From assembly GCA_027919835.1 (NCBI GenBank), contig JANVFP010000028.1, forward strand, positions 372,001-436,000: 64,000 nt of DNA. Direction: 5' to 3'. The notes beneath the pieces are model-generated. The model saw only the letters and a list, made by a program, of their open reading frames with translations, ran no database searches and was not told the origin of the DNA. This stretch comes from Lentinula raphanica (taxonomy: Eukaryota > Basidiomycota > Agaricomycetes > Agaricales > Omphalotaceae). Below, piece after piece: positions 13,801-25,200 of this stretch (positions within the stretch are counted from its first letter, which is position 1; each line of letters begins with the position of its first letter). The translations under genes were made by a program, and so were the position numbers.

Positions 13801-14429
13801 TCAAGACCAGAAGAACACAAAACATACCGCTTGGGTCCAAAGCACCCTTGCATCCTTCCTCTTCTTTGCTCCACCCTTGATGGTGCCCTTCCCTCCAGGC
13901 TTAGACTCCCCATCACACGTCCCGGTCCCTCCACTTCCACAGACCGGATCCTGGAAAGTGAAGTCTACTTTCTCCAGAAACGCAGAGGGCCATTTATTCG
14001 TGAACGTGATGGTGAGCTCCGATCCTTCACCCATCTTCAGCTTCTTGGCGGCGTTCACCATTGTGGCTTTGACCATCTTCTCGGCTTCCGCTTCAGTCTC
14101 TTCGGTGGGATGGACCCCACCTTCGCGCTTGAAGGTGATCTCGACGGCGTACTCGCGACGGTTCAGCTGGGCCGCCTCGAGGTCGAATTCGCGAGTGGTC
14201 AGGTTGCTTGTGGGTCCAGAGCCGTTGATGGCGGCACCACCGTTGGCCAGGTTGGGTGTTACTGAGTCGGATTGAGGTTGCTGGGGAGACAGTCAACGAC
14301 TTGGAAGGTTTGTAGGTAAGGTTCAATTCGACTCACGGATGTACTCGAAATCCCGGAGGGAACAGAGACTGGTACTGCAGAGGCGGCAGCGGCCAGACCG
14401 AGCATGATAAAGGAAGTATTGAAACGCAT
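13801..14429 (-). CDS. Small secreted protein
   Basis: Exon 1 starts at 14429 with MRFNTSFIMLGLAAAASAVP, a clear signal peptide with a likely cleavage after ASA. It ends at a GTGAGT donor and joins at 14280 to QPQSDSVTPNLANGG. Two N-glycosylation sites (NGS, NLT) follow. A lysine-rich domain contains EYAVEITFKREGGVHPTEE and FTNKWPSAFLEKVDFTFQDP, with only two cysteines (DPVCGSGGTGTC). The protein has about 180-190 residues. A GTATGT donor near 13827 suggests a last small intron, after which the frame stops at once (13722-13724). Without splicing it stops at 13801. Function unknown; proteins of this type in mushrooms are extracellular and often lineage-specific. Confidence 0.7.
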
Positions 14430-16028
14430 GGCGACTGTAATGAAGGCGCAAAGGATGTTTTGTGTAAAACGAGATGAAAGCTTGAGATTTGACGTTCTTT
14501 GACCAGCAAAGAAAGTATGTGTGGGCTAACCAGTAGTTGGGGGAATCATGTTCGAGGGAAGGGCCTTTTATATACCCTTCATGCGGCACGAATGTATAAC
14601 GAACCCAGTGTCTGTGATTGAATTCCAAAACATAAGTATGTCAAGCCTGTACATTCTGTTCGGGTTCGGAAATCTTGCGATACGAACTGACTGATTGACT
14701 CTTGAAACGGATGTTCGCTGAATAACTTAGTCAGATTGAAATTGAAAATAACATCAGTCATCACTTGAGCAGAGGCTGAAGACCTCTCATGAGCCAGTGG
14801 TTGCTCCACCCCAGAGAAGTTCTAAAGTGTTTCTGAAATTTCCTTGTCAAAGATTAGGCACTGAGTATCCAGAAATTTTGTGGAATCTCGACAAAGACTG
14901 ACCAAGGTACGATGCTTCTCTGAACGCACGTTATCACGAAGGATACCCCCTTGGAGGCTCAGCCTCCAGTTTCGTCTAGATCCTAGACTACTACTCCGGT
15001 CCAATCTTGACTTGCATTCACAAGCGGGAAGGACATCCACGCTTGGTAATTTGCATTCTGGAAAGCAGTGCCTGTAAGTAGAAGTAGCCCAAAATTCGGT
15101 AAATAACAGAGATATATCCTCCACTGAAATTCGACATTCATACTTCCCTTTTGTGACTTGAAGGTGACGAGTTTGAGCAGTGCATCAATGATAGCGGACT
15201 ACATCCATCACTGGCACCCGCGAGCGAAAGGATTTGCATACTCACCGTATCGCAATTCGGACTCCAGAATCCCGCGTTTGCATAATGATATCCTATAGCA
15301 GAAGTCTTCCCCGGTCCTTTCTTAGCTACATGAAATCACCGTGAAATCACATAGTAAGCCCTAGTAAGCCTTGCAGCCCGGTCTCGAAATAGTATCGCCG
15401 TCCTTGAGAATGCAGAAACCGGGATTATCATATAATTATCGTTTCATGATTCATCGCAAAAAGAAAGACCTCATATGGCTCAACTGTCTTCCACGGTCTA
15501 CCTTGTATTTTTGCCTGCAGGTGCAACAACAGGCAACAACCGGTGTTACGGCCTGTTACGACGCGCGCAAGGAATGAAGTGCATAGGAAGAAATTAGAAC
15601 TTCCTGCGAGTTCGACGGTGGTCAGAGGTGGTCCAGGCTGAGGACATCGTGACTAAAGCCATGTGGATGCGAGGAAATGACTCAGAAAACGAGCCGGCTT
15701 TCGATATTGTGCCAGTGCTTGTTAGATCCTTGAGCTCAGTCTTGAGGTATGTTCTGCTATGTTTGGGTATGAACCTAAGACTTGACCAATTAGACTTGAC
15801 CGATTATGCATTGCCATCACGAATAGGATGAAATATACAACGATATATTGTACAAAAATATCCGCACGCAAGAACGGAAAGACAAGATCATTATTACTCT
15901 CTGCATCTGCACAAATTTTCAGTTGAGTGAAGCTCGGAATCGACAGGAAACTCGAAAAACAACCTCGATATTAACAAAACCCTTCGACAGCAGGGCCATG
16001 AACGTTTGAACTCTGAAGCATCGATCCC
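14430..16028. other. Long intergenic stretch, no supported gene
   Basis: About 1.6 kb. Short overlapping frames on both strands (for example 14809-14579 minus, 15124-14822 minus, 15371-15577 plus) lack motifs, shared codon style or splice continuity. No repeat family of the right-hand region was recognised here. Confidence 0.45.
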
Positions 16029-17586
16029 TTAGGAAAACACCGTCCCCTCATCTGCGAAATTCACATCATCCACATCCTCACTCGTCGACGGCAACGCAGA
16101 CGACGGTCCCTGACTATGACTCCCTGCACGACTCCTCGCCAACGCTAAACTCCCCGTCTCAGCCACACGCGCACCGCGCTCCAGACTCTCTCTCCGGCTA
16201 TGGTTCGTACTCCGACTCGCACTGATGCTTCGTAGATTCCCCGTCTCAGCTACGCGGTACTCTCCTCTTCTCGTCCCAGTGTTAGCATTGGTAAGTCCAG
16301 CGTTGGAGTTCCGCCGACTCAGAGGCTCCACGGGCGACAATGACGGCTCGCGGTGGTTCATGTGGTACGAGACAGTCGGGGATCCGAACGAGGAGGACAA
16401 CGACGGTGGTGGGACGGATGGGTAGGACAGTGCCCGGGGACCGACACCTAGTGTTCCGTATGCTCCGTTGTACTGCATGAGATTATGCAACGACGCAGAC
16501 GAAGGCGGTGTAGTCAGATTACTCATCAGACTCGCTGGGCCACCGGACATCATTTGCACTGGGGAGGATATCGCGTACGGAGACTCGGCGGACGATGCTG
16601 AAGTCGGAGAATGTGATAGAGGGGTGTTGCCTTCGGATATGTTATTGTTTGGTCGACGAATTTGGGACGGTGGGCGAGGTATGGGTACGCCGTTGGGCGG
16701 CCGGGAGGCTGTCTGGGTTGAAGAAAACATGGACGAGTGAGAGGAGACTGAAGAGCTCGAGAAGCTTGATGTAGATCGGTGATGGATAGGCTGCATATGA
16801 GAATTATGAGGATCGAAGGAGGACATTCCGATCAGGTTGTCTACTGGTTGGCCAATCTGTGCGCCACATAAATAGAAGAAGAAGAAGAATCAGGTTAGGA
16901 CCGAAAAAAGGGGATATGGCATGGCAAAAAATTTTTTAAAAACAACACAGAGAATGATGGATGATCCTTGATTGACATAGACTTACACGGTTCCTATGAT
17001 CTATCAATTCCTCGCGATAAATCTCGTTCAATCTCGACATTCGGATATAGTCCCGTTCGATATCAGCAAGCCTGCTACGTAGTTGTTCGTTTTCCCGCCG
17101 GAGAGCATCTAGCATGACTTCGGTTGTGGGATCGTTCGGGGCTGGTGGTGGTGCGGATGCGGATACGGGATGGGCATGGCCATTGACATGGATAGTACTA
17201 CTGTCACCGTTTACTTGCTGCTGCTGTTGTTGTAGTTGCTGTTGAAGTTGTTGTTGCTGCTGAGAAGCTCGAAGTAGCGCAAGCTCTCGGCTCAGTCGAT
17301 TGACGTGATTCTCTGATTCGGCTTCCAGGACATTCTCTAGCTCGATTTTTTCAACTCGGAGCTGAATATTGAGCAGATAGCAAATCAATCAATCAATACA
17401 AGTTCAAACGTTCAGAGATAAATGCTCAAATTTTGAATTTTAAAGGAAACCCACCTGCTCCAACTTCCGCGACAACACATTAGTGATTCTTTCTTCTTCA
17501 GCCTCATATGCGTTGATCAATTCTTCTTGCTCTTTGCTCGCAGAAAGTCCGGAAGACAGGCGTCGGATAGAGGTAGGTGGAGACAT
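16029..17586 (-). CDS. CCDC6/DUF2046-like coiled-coil protein
   Basis: Three exons: from ATG 17586 to a GTGGGT donor near 17456, then about 17363-16984, then 16858 to the stop at 16029. The N-terminus reads EQEELINAYEAEEERITNVL, then SRKLEQLRVEKIELENVLEA and NHVNRLSRELALLR. This is the paired heptad pattern of the CCDC6/DUF2046 family. A glutamine-rich run (CAA/CAG, about 17215-17265) interrupts the coil, followed by a second coil ending IDHRNRIGQPVDNLIG. The last 260 residues are disordered and Ser/Pro-rich, with a twice-used RVAETG motif (EYRVAETGNLRS and GARVAETGSLAL). Family members are cytoplasmic/nuclear adaptors of uncertain role. The gene looks intact and marks the right edge of the normal gene-rich segment. 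Confidence 0.8.
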
Positions 17587-18424
17587 GAGAGAGAGATAAC
17601 CTGCAGCTGTGCAGGCCTGAGCTTCAGGTGGATGCTAGGACTCGGAGGAAGGAGGTAGTCAGAGATGAAAAGAGTGGGTGGTCTTGGACGTAAACATGAG
17701 AAGAATATGAGTGTTAGCCGGTTTTTTCTCCGGCATTGCCGCCGGGGAGCGTTTCTATGTGGTTTTGCGTCCCAATCAAATCTTATTTTCTTATTTACCA
17801 TAAAGGGCAATTTTTAATTTCTTGCTAGGTGTCTGTCACAGGTTTGTGACACCAAGTAAGACCAGGCAGCATAGGAGAAAAATTGGTGATGCCGAGGGTT
17901 TTGAGAGGCCAGAAGCAAACCAGCTGAGGGTTTGCTCATAGCACGATTCAATGTATATACTGCCACCAATATGTCCTGTATATATTTTTAGATTTTTCAT
18001 CATTTTTCCACATTTTTAGGGGTCTATTTGAGCCCTAGATGCATTTTGACCCAAAAAGGTAATTATTGATGGCTCCCACCTGTTCCGAAATTTATTATTA
18101 TTTTTTACTATTTTTATTAGGTTTTAATCATTTTTAATTATTTTTAATAGCTGTCATAAAGGCCTTTCATACACACCCAGACCTTCGGATGTGCGGTGTT
18201 TGAAGCAGCACGATGAAGCGCAGGTCGGAAACAAATTTCATGCTTGGTTTCAAAAATTTCAAATGTAGTTTCAGATACTGTAGATGAACGTAGCTTTACT
18301 TTCTCTTGTACTCCAGCACGCTCTACACCAATTTCATCCCTCGCACATAACTTGAAAGTTCAAAGCTGCAAAGTTGCTGCTGTGATGTCATATCGGGGAC
18401 CAACAGCACCTGTCGGCTTCGAAG
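17587..18424. other. AT-rich boundary into the transposon region
   Basis: Holds the coiled-coil gene promoter (left) and an AT-rich tract with repeats of TTTTTAATTATTTTTAAT near 18060-18150. This marks the change from gene-rich to repeat-rich sequence. I looked for the left terminal repeat of the adjacent transposase-like gene here and did not find a convincing one. Confidence 0.4.
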
Positions 18425-19875
18425 ATGCCGAAGGCAAGTCTTTCTGAGCCAAACGAGGAAGTCCTCAATCTGAACGTCTTGTATCTAGTATGGCATGTTG
18501 AATTCAAGAGTGCGGAATGGCTTATTCAATGTAAAGCCTGTCGAACTGCCGGTCAGACTCCGTATTGTGCAAAACGGCATGAAGACAGTCAAAAACACAA
18601 AGACAATGTAGCCCGCAGACGAGGAACAAATTCTGAGCATGTAGACGACAACGTACCGCCTGCAGTCCCGATTTCATCTATATATGATCTTGCTGCTACC
18701 AGGCTCCTTCAATCCTTTAGCAACACCCCCTCCGCTTCCGAATATCTACCTCCACTTTCTGACTTCCAGCTGCCACATTCCAAAGAACCGTCACCCCATA
18801 TCAGTGTTCTGAATGCCATTAACTGGGCTGAACTTGGTATGAACGAAGAAGAGCTTGGTACATCTCATGAGGTCGAGAGTAGGCAAGCTCTCAGTAGCTA
18901 TATGCTCGATATCTTCGCACATGGACCTGACAATATACATTCCGATGATGAGCTCGACACCAATATCTCAAATTCCGATCATAGCCAATCCGCAGATGAA
19001 GACGGTACTGGGTTTGCTCCCATGCGAGGTCAGGTTCCATAATTGTACTGAATGATTTAGAAGTTGCCGTTGACTTCATGAATCTAGGTGATGATGCATT
19101 CGATCCCGCCAACCTAATCTACAAGCGGCCTTGCACTACTGCTTCGGATAAGTCCCTTGAGTGGTTCCCTTGGCCGGATCGGACTGTAAAGCAACAATTT
19201 TCTTTGCCCGTTGCTTATCGGATGTCAGTTCAGGCTTGTACACTTGACATTCTGATGCATCTACCCCACTCTGCATTCTCGGTTCGGCAACTAGAGTTGT
19301 TTCTGTGGCTGTTGAAGGTGAATGGGGTGCAAGATGCAACTTCTGTCAAAACTATGAAGGATCTCGACACCAAACTGCAGCAGCTATATGGCATCCAGAC
19401 GTTCAAGTATAAGGGCGCATTTGGACATATATACTATGTCAATAGTGTTGCAGATATCATTTCTCAAGTATGCAGCTCGAATCTTGTATTCATTTTACTG
19501 ATGTTCCTTTTACAGGAAATGTGTAATCCACATGTCCGGCCTCACCTTTCATTCTACCCTGAAGACTGTGGATCCAAGAATGTCTCAGAAGCCCGCCAGT
19601 TTGACCGCTGGCTGAATGAGATTCCGGATGATCAATTGGGGCCTATGGCACGGATTCATGCAACTGACTACTATATTTTCGAGCCAGCAATGCTCCGTGA
19701 CGGTTCTATCTATATGCCACATCGGTGGTTTAAACGGATGGGACGTCTGTATGCCCGCTGTTGGAAAATGGAGGAGATCACTCATGAGAATGGGTTTAAA
19801 TCATGGCGTGTTGTCAAGAGCAATGACCGCTTTGAATTTGATGAAGACCTTTTTCTCCAACCTTTCCCCATACTG

Positions 19876-20440
19876 CATCAGGAAAAATATTATCATCTCT
19901 AGAGTCCCCAGAGATACCCCCCAATTCCTAGGTAGTCTCAGAGAGCCTAGAGTATCTGAGTTCTTCATCAGGAAAAATATTCTCATCTCTAGAGTCCCCA
20001 GAGATACCCCCCAATTCCTAGGTAGTCTCAGAGAGCCTAGAGTATCTGAGTTCTTTGAGGCTTCTAAAAGTTCTCTGGGTGCTTTCTAGTGCTTTCTGGT
20101 GCTTTCTGGTGCTTTCAGATGCTTTCAGGATCTTTCAGGATCTCTAGAATGTTTTTTGATCTTTCAAAGCTCACAAAAATCTCTGAGCAGCCTAGGAATT
20201 GGGGGGTATCTCTAGGGACTCTAAAGATGGGAATATTTTTCCTGATGTTTGAGGCTTCTAAAAATTCTCTGGGTGCTTTCTAGTGCTTTCTAGTGCTTTC
20301 TGGTACTTTCAGATGCTTTCAGGATCTTTCAGGATCTCTAGGATGTTTTTTGATCTTTCAAAGCTCACAAAAATCTCTGAGCAGCCTAGGAATTGGGGGT
20401 ATCTCTAGGGACTCTAGAGATGGGAATATTTTTCCTGATG
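19876..20440. mobile_element. Outer CATCAGG short palindromic element, in transposase exon
   Basis: Starts CATCAGGAAAAATATT and ends AATATTTTTCCTGATG, with inverted subterminal blocks (CCCCCCAATTCCTAGG on the left, its complement on the right). It is flanked by TG at 19874-19875 and 20441-20442. Without its own nested copy it is about 281 bp. It has no coding capacity. The host sequence reads CCC-ATA-C-TG before and TTA-TCC-GAC after, so excision rebuilds LQPFPILLSDYQNG in frame. Confidence 0.9.
19966..20247. mobile_element. Inner CATCAGG element nested inside the same family
   Basis: A 282 bp near-identical copy of the surrounding element, flanked by TT on both sides (19964-19965, 20248-20249). 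The outer copy reads GAGTTCTT / TTTGAGGC across it, which matches the uninterrupted GAGTTCTTTGAGGC of the inner copy itself. This is direct evidence of self-insertion. Confidence 0.9.
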
Positions 20441-21494
20441 TGTTATCCGACTATCAAAATGGCAATCGGTTTAACATCACTAATCCAAGCATGATCAAGG
20501 GTATGTTATTATTTCGGTTGCGTTTTCTGAGTATTATTTCTCAGTTACTGTCTAGATCTGATTGACTATACAACGACTCCCCCTACCATCTGTGATTGGA
20601 AGTTGACTAACCCAGAGGTCGGGAATTCTTGGCGTCAGCACGCAAATGGTGCCCAGGTGCTCTCATATCCAATCTGGCTATACTGTGATGATACCTCAGG
20701 GAACACCTCGAAACGATGGAATGAGCACAATAGCTTTTTGTTCACCTCGGCAGGACTCAATCGCTCTGAATCATCCAAGGAATACAACGTTCATTTTCTT
20801 TCAACATCGAATACAGCCCCTCCACTTGAAATGCTTGATGGAATTGCTGATCAGTTACAGTATGTGAACTGTCTTGACTCTTCGAAGTGAATTAATACTG
20901 AGATTTGAGCTTTACTTTGAAGAGACTGTCAAGAAAATGGCATTTGGGCTTGGGATCCTCTTACTGAATCCCGTGTACTGCTCATTGTCTGTGTTCTGGC
21001 CCTCCTGGGAGACAATCCGATGCAGAGTGAGTTTGCATGCCATATCGGGCTGCGTGGAAAATTCTTCTGCCGATCCTGCTGGGTCAAAGGTAAAGATGCT
21101 AGTGCTGACAAGGAAGAGGCCATTGCACATGAAAGTGGCTCAGAGGAAGGAGGTGGGGATTCAGATGCTGGTTCAGTTGCAAGCAAGGGAGGAAAGAAGA
21201 AGCGCACCAAATTCAAGGAAAGTTTGCAAACAATGGTCAATCGAGTCAAAGCTTTCGTGAAGGTAAAGTAACTCTCACATCTGTCTCACATCTACGTCCG
21301 TTTCGGTTCACATTGAGATGCTTAGCCCGGCAAACCACAAAAAAAATCTGAAAGCATAGCAGCATTGAAAACACAGTTTATTGAAGCACAGACACCTGGA
21401 GCCGGAAATCGAATCAAGGCAAAACGTACGGAATCAGGCTTGAAGGATACGTATCAGACTTTTTTCATTGACCGTCTCCTCAATGCATCAAAAC

Positions 21495-21818
21495 TAAGGG
21501 TCTTCAGCAGGTCAAGTAACCTGTGAGTACTCGCAGGTAAGATCCGTGGGAATACCTGCAGGTTTTGTGACCCGCAGGTCCAGGTACCTGTATGCACAGG
21601 TCATGACAGGTCACAGGTCAGACTCAGGAAATTATTTTATAGGGACAGGTCCAGGTAACCTGCAGGTATTGCCAAATTACTTGCAGGTATACCTGGACCC
21701 GCAGGTCAGGTACCTGTGAGCACAGGTCAGCAACAGGTCACAGGTCAGGATGTTGGAGGCAAAATACCTGCAGGTCAGGTCACAGGTATGACCCGTCCGG
21801 GACTCGTGAAGACCCTTG
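21495..21818. mobile_element. 324 bp hAT-like miniature element with 8-bp target duplication
   Basis: Ends are TAAGGGTCTTCA and, as complement of the right end, CAAGGGTCTTCA. The flanks ATCAAAAC at 21487-21494 and 21819-21826 are a perfect 8-bp duplication. The ends fit the YARNG pattern of hAT elements. The inside is built almost entirely of a degenerate CAGGT / ACCTG motif in both orientations. No coding capacity. It sits in an exon of the transposase-like gene, and precise removal restores LLNASK-RRQGAQPV in frame. Confidence 0.88.
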
Positions 21819-24576
21819 ATCAAAACGTCGTCAAGGTGCACAACCTGTGACTACACCGCAAGATACACTGCAAGGTTTCCCATCCGAAACCATGAGCCCG
21901 GTCTGGCGGATTAGAGGTAAAGTGGTTGTTCTTTTATTCACTTCTGTTTCGGCCTTAGACTATGATCAGGATTGGATCCTCACTCTGATACTCCCGTTGA
22001 GATATTGCATGTAGTCCTTCTGGGATTTATCAAGTATCTATGGCGCGACGTAATCGAGAATCAAATCAAGAAGAACCCCGAGAAAAAAGCTGAGCTGGCT
22101 GCATGTTTGTCATGTATCAATGTTGATGGACTTGGTCTCGATTCCAGTTTGCCAGGGAAAACCTTGGTAGACTATTACGGATCTCTCACTGGCTCTGATT
22201 TTCGCAAAATAAGCCAGGTTGCACCTTTCGTCCTGAAGGACTTTGTCAGCAAGGACTGCTTCGAAACTTGGATAGCACTTTCCAAGCTTGTCCCTCTTAT
22301 ATGGCAGCCTGAAATCAAAGATCTAGAATCTTACATTGTCTGAGTCTTCATTCTTGTTTGATGATAGCTAGCTAACATGATATGACATGACAGGTCACTC
22401 TAGAACACGAAATCGAACAATTTCTCCTCTATGCGGCAAAATGGAGTGTTCGATGGTTCAACAAACCAAAATTCCATATCCTTGTGCATCTACCTGCTCA
22501 TATTCGTCGATTTGGACCGGCTATGCTGTTTGCCACCGAGGTTTTTGAATCGTACAATGCCATTATCCGTGCAAAGAGCATTCACTCCAACCGTCTCGCA
22601 CCCTCTCGTGATATTGCCCTTGCATTTGCCAAACAAAACCGTATCCGTCATATGCTTAGCGGCGGGCTATTCCTTGACCGTAGCTGTGTCGCACCCAATA
22701 AGCAAGCTGATCAAGATTTTTACAATACCCAACTATCTCAACAGAAACGTGTAACCCAAGTTCAGCAGTATTTCCGGTTGGGTGCATGCAATAAAGAGGA
22801 TTGGGTTCGTGTCGGAAAGAGTGTGTGCGACGTTATCTCTTGGTCAACGGATACGGTTGGGAAATACTTGGGAATTTTTGAACCCCCAAAACCAGTGGCT
22901 GGTACGGATATTGATTTATTGAGAATTGACTTGTACTATTGGGATCCTTCCAGGTTTTGTTACACTGGATCCTGCTGCCACCAAACAGCATTGGTCTAAT
23001 ACGCAATCAGGTCGCCGGGTACCCGAAACCGCACTATTCACCAGTTCCGACAAGTCACAAGCTAAGTTTCGCCAGAGCAAAGATGTTATACTTGTCAATG
23101 GGGATCGATGCACACCTCTCAGCTATGCAGCTTGCTCCGCGCAGGCTTGTAGCCCCTTTGCCTGTGATGGCATCTCGATTGTCCAAGTCCTGGAGATTTT
23201 GCGCATCAAACGCCTCGGAGCTCTCTCAGCTGACTCCATTTTGGTCGAGGCTATGATCATTGGCACAGAACCTTCTGTCCATGGCATGCCTTGTCTCAAA
23301 CATTCGGGAAAATTCTTTGTTGTTGAACCCACGGTAATTTGCTCCTGTTGTTTTCGCACTTCATTGGATCTCAATCGGTGTTAGGTTCTCCAATGTACTG
23401 TGAATGTGCAGCACAATTGCTATCAGAACAACTGTCAGGTTGAGCAGGTCCGTGCCATCTTACAAGAGCGAGAACGAACAGGCGAAGTTCGGGGTGCCAT
23501 TGTCCACCGCGGTGATATTCATGATGTGGTTTTGAACACTGCCCAGATGCGAGATGCCAAGTTTGTACAGAGATTCCGACTTCCAGGGAAGATATTGTCT
23601 TTCGAACAGGAGCTAACTGCCAGTGCTACCCGAGAATGGGATGCACTCAATAAACCCCGCAACACAGATATCCGCCAATCGAGTCGGTCTCGCATGGGTA
23701 CTCAGGGTGTTCCAGTGTCGACTTCGCTGAACCGATCTCTGCCAGCCTCACCTTTGACCGGAACTGCAAATTCAACACGCCCGAGTATCCACGGTCTTCC
23801 ATTGTCGAGCTCACTCAATCGATCTACGCTAGCTTCACCCTTGGCAGGAACTGCAACTTCGTCACGCACCATTCCAAGTACCCAGGGTCTTCCCTCGTCG
23901 AGCTCGCTGAATCAATCTATACTACCACGGTTGCAGGCTCTGTCTAGTTACCATCAGGCGTATACCAATCGCCCAGTCGCAGATGCCATGGCTGCTTCAT
24001 ACATATCCCCGATTCAACGTCAACCTTTGTCCCGTCTGCCTTTTTCCTCATACCACATGGATCCTCAGGCATATAACGATTGCCCAGTTGCAAATGCCAT
24101 GAATTCCTTGTACATACCCCCGACTCAACATCAACCTTTATCACACCTGCCTTTTTCCCCATATCACGTTGATCCTGCAAGAACTATGGACCATCATTCC
24201 CATCCCCAATACAGCACACACCAATTTGCCGCTACGACTCCCTCACAAACAGATTTGCATGATCATGATCCTTCAGTCCAAAGCCAGGTCAATAGATATA
24301 CCCCGCCAGGACACCATATTCTTAACGATACACCGGATATGAGTAGATACACATTACCATAGAATACTTATGCCCGCAATCACATTCCTCCACTTACGCC
24401 TCGAATCATAAATGATATCTAAGTCATCTGAATGAATCGTGCTCCTCACCGGGCTGATCTGTGGTCCATCAGGGACCTACCAACGCCTCTGCCAGAGGAC
24501 TTTAGTTGTCTCATGGAAGCAAGCGCAGAGCCACACAACAAGAACAGCAAAATTTGGAGTGAATTAAACGTTTACA

Positions 24577-24963
24577 TCACAATATAGATACAGGTCGGAG
24601 GACTTCATTCCTGGCAAGACGTTCCAAAAGTCTGTCGCATTCCAGCCTCAAATGTTCACGCTCCTGGGTTAAGCTGTCACATTCCTCGCGCAGACCATCG
24701 CGTTCAGACCTTAACTCATCGCGTTCCTTCCTAAATTCCGCGTCCACTTTGAGACAAGCATCGAGATGCCATCCAAGCCACTTCAAATATTCTTCCATGT
24801 TTTGTTCGCGTGTTTCGATTGCCTTGCGCTCGAGTTCTGCTCCTTGTCGAATTTGTTCAACTTTGCGCATGAAGCGCCTCTTTTGCTCCTTGAAAAAGTG
24901 CTGGATCTGAGTCATAACAAATGCTCTATCATAGCGCCTGAGAGAAAAAGCCTGAGTCATCAT
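24577..24963 (-). CDS. Small coiled-coil protein next to the transposase-like gene
   Basis: A single-exon frame from ATG 24963 (MMTQAFSLRRYDRAFVMTQ) to the stop at 24577. The product has 128 residues, mostly predicted coiled coil rich in Arg and Glu, with heptad-like ERDELRSERDGLREECD and QEREHLRLECDRLLERL. It lies tail-to-tail with the transposase-like gene, 214 bases downstream, and could be a second transposon gene. The giant-repeat end at 24981 begins 18 bases upstream of its start, so its promoter and perhaps its 5' end have been cut off. No family recognised. Confidence 0.4.
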   Translation of the reverse strand: MMTQAFSLRRYDRAFVMTQIQHFFKEQKRRFMRKVEQIRQGAELERKAIETREQNMEEYLKWLGWHLDACLKVDAEFRKERDELRSERDGLREECDSLTQEREHLRLECDRLLERLARNEVLRPVSIL

Positions 24964-24980
24964 AGACAAGAAAGAAAGTT

Positions 24981-25193
24981 GTGCAGCTGATACTGTAAAG
25001 CTTTTGTAAAAAGACCTGATGAGTTATCCAGGAGCTTTTGAAAATAGTTGTGACGACACAGAGGGGGCTCCGGAAATGGCTCCGGGGGGTGGGCATGCCT
25101 GTCACCACCTGTCACATCTGACCTATATTTACTGTTTTGGGTAATTAATAATTATCCAGATATTAAATAAGCGGTACATTTGTAAAAAATCCT
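24981..25193 (+). repeat. Left-end fragment of the AGCTGATACTG giant-palindrome family
   Basis: These 213 bases match the first 213 bases of the 36874-39975 element (AGCTGATACTGTAAAGC, then the GC-rich GGCTCCGGGGGGTGGGCATG, then GCGGTACATTTGTAAAAAATCC). The match then stops and a different palindrome begins. I found no matching right end or target duplication for the flank AGTTGTGC, so this looks like a recombinant or truncated copy. Confidence 0.75.
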
Positions 25194-25200
25194 CAGCTGA

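Larger units (their letters stand above)
18425..24362 (+). pseudogene. Large agaricomycete transposase-like gene interrupted by three insertions
   Basis: A long multi-exon frame from MPKASLSEPNEEV to TAG 24360-24362. I recognise it as a multicopy mushroom protein family of probable DNA-transposon origin, most like EnSpm/CACTA transposases, though that assignment is uncertain. Visible marks are an N-terminal Cys/His cluster (CKACRTAGQTPYCAKRHEDSQ), FPWPDRTVKQQFSLPVAYRMS, YCDDTSGNTSKRWNEHNSFL, EYNVHFLSTSNTAPPLEMLD, LLGDNPMQSEFACHIGLRG with FCRSC, GLDPHSDTPVEILHVVLLG, FNKPKFHILVHLP and FESYNAIIRAKS. The C-terminus has three GLP-SSSLN repeats and two SYH..PVA.AM repeats. Insertions at 19876-20440 (nested pair) and 21495-21818 split exons. 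Removing them with one copy of each target duplication restores the frame, and I found no other stop. The gene was therefore intact until recently. Confidence 0.75.

Noticed and set aside
14579..15124. Minus-strand frames as a gene upstream of the secreted protein
   Set aside because: Short frames in different phases, no splice continuity, no motif and no coding-style composition.
21530..21800. CAGGT-rich block as a transcription-factor enhancer
   Set aside because: Its borders coincide with inverted repeats and an 8-bp duplication, which explain it as a transposon interior.
18425..24362. Assignment of this gene to the KDZ superfamily
   Set aside because: The KDZ motifs (YDIACQW, ERPWA, GPGSRH) are absent here, whereas they are clear in the 28.8-32.6 kb gene. 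The closest style is EnSpm/CACTA-like, kept as uncertain.
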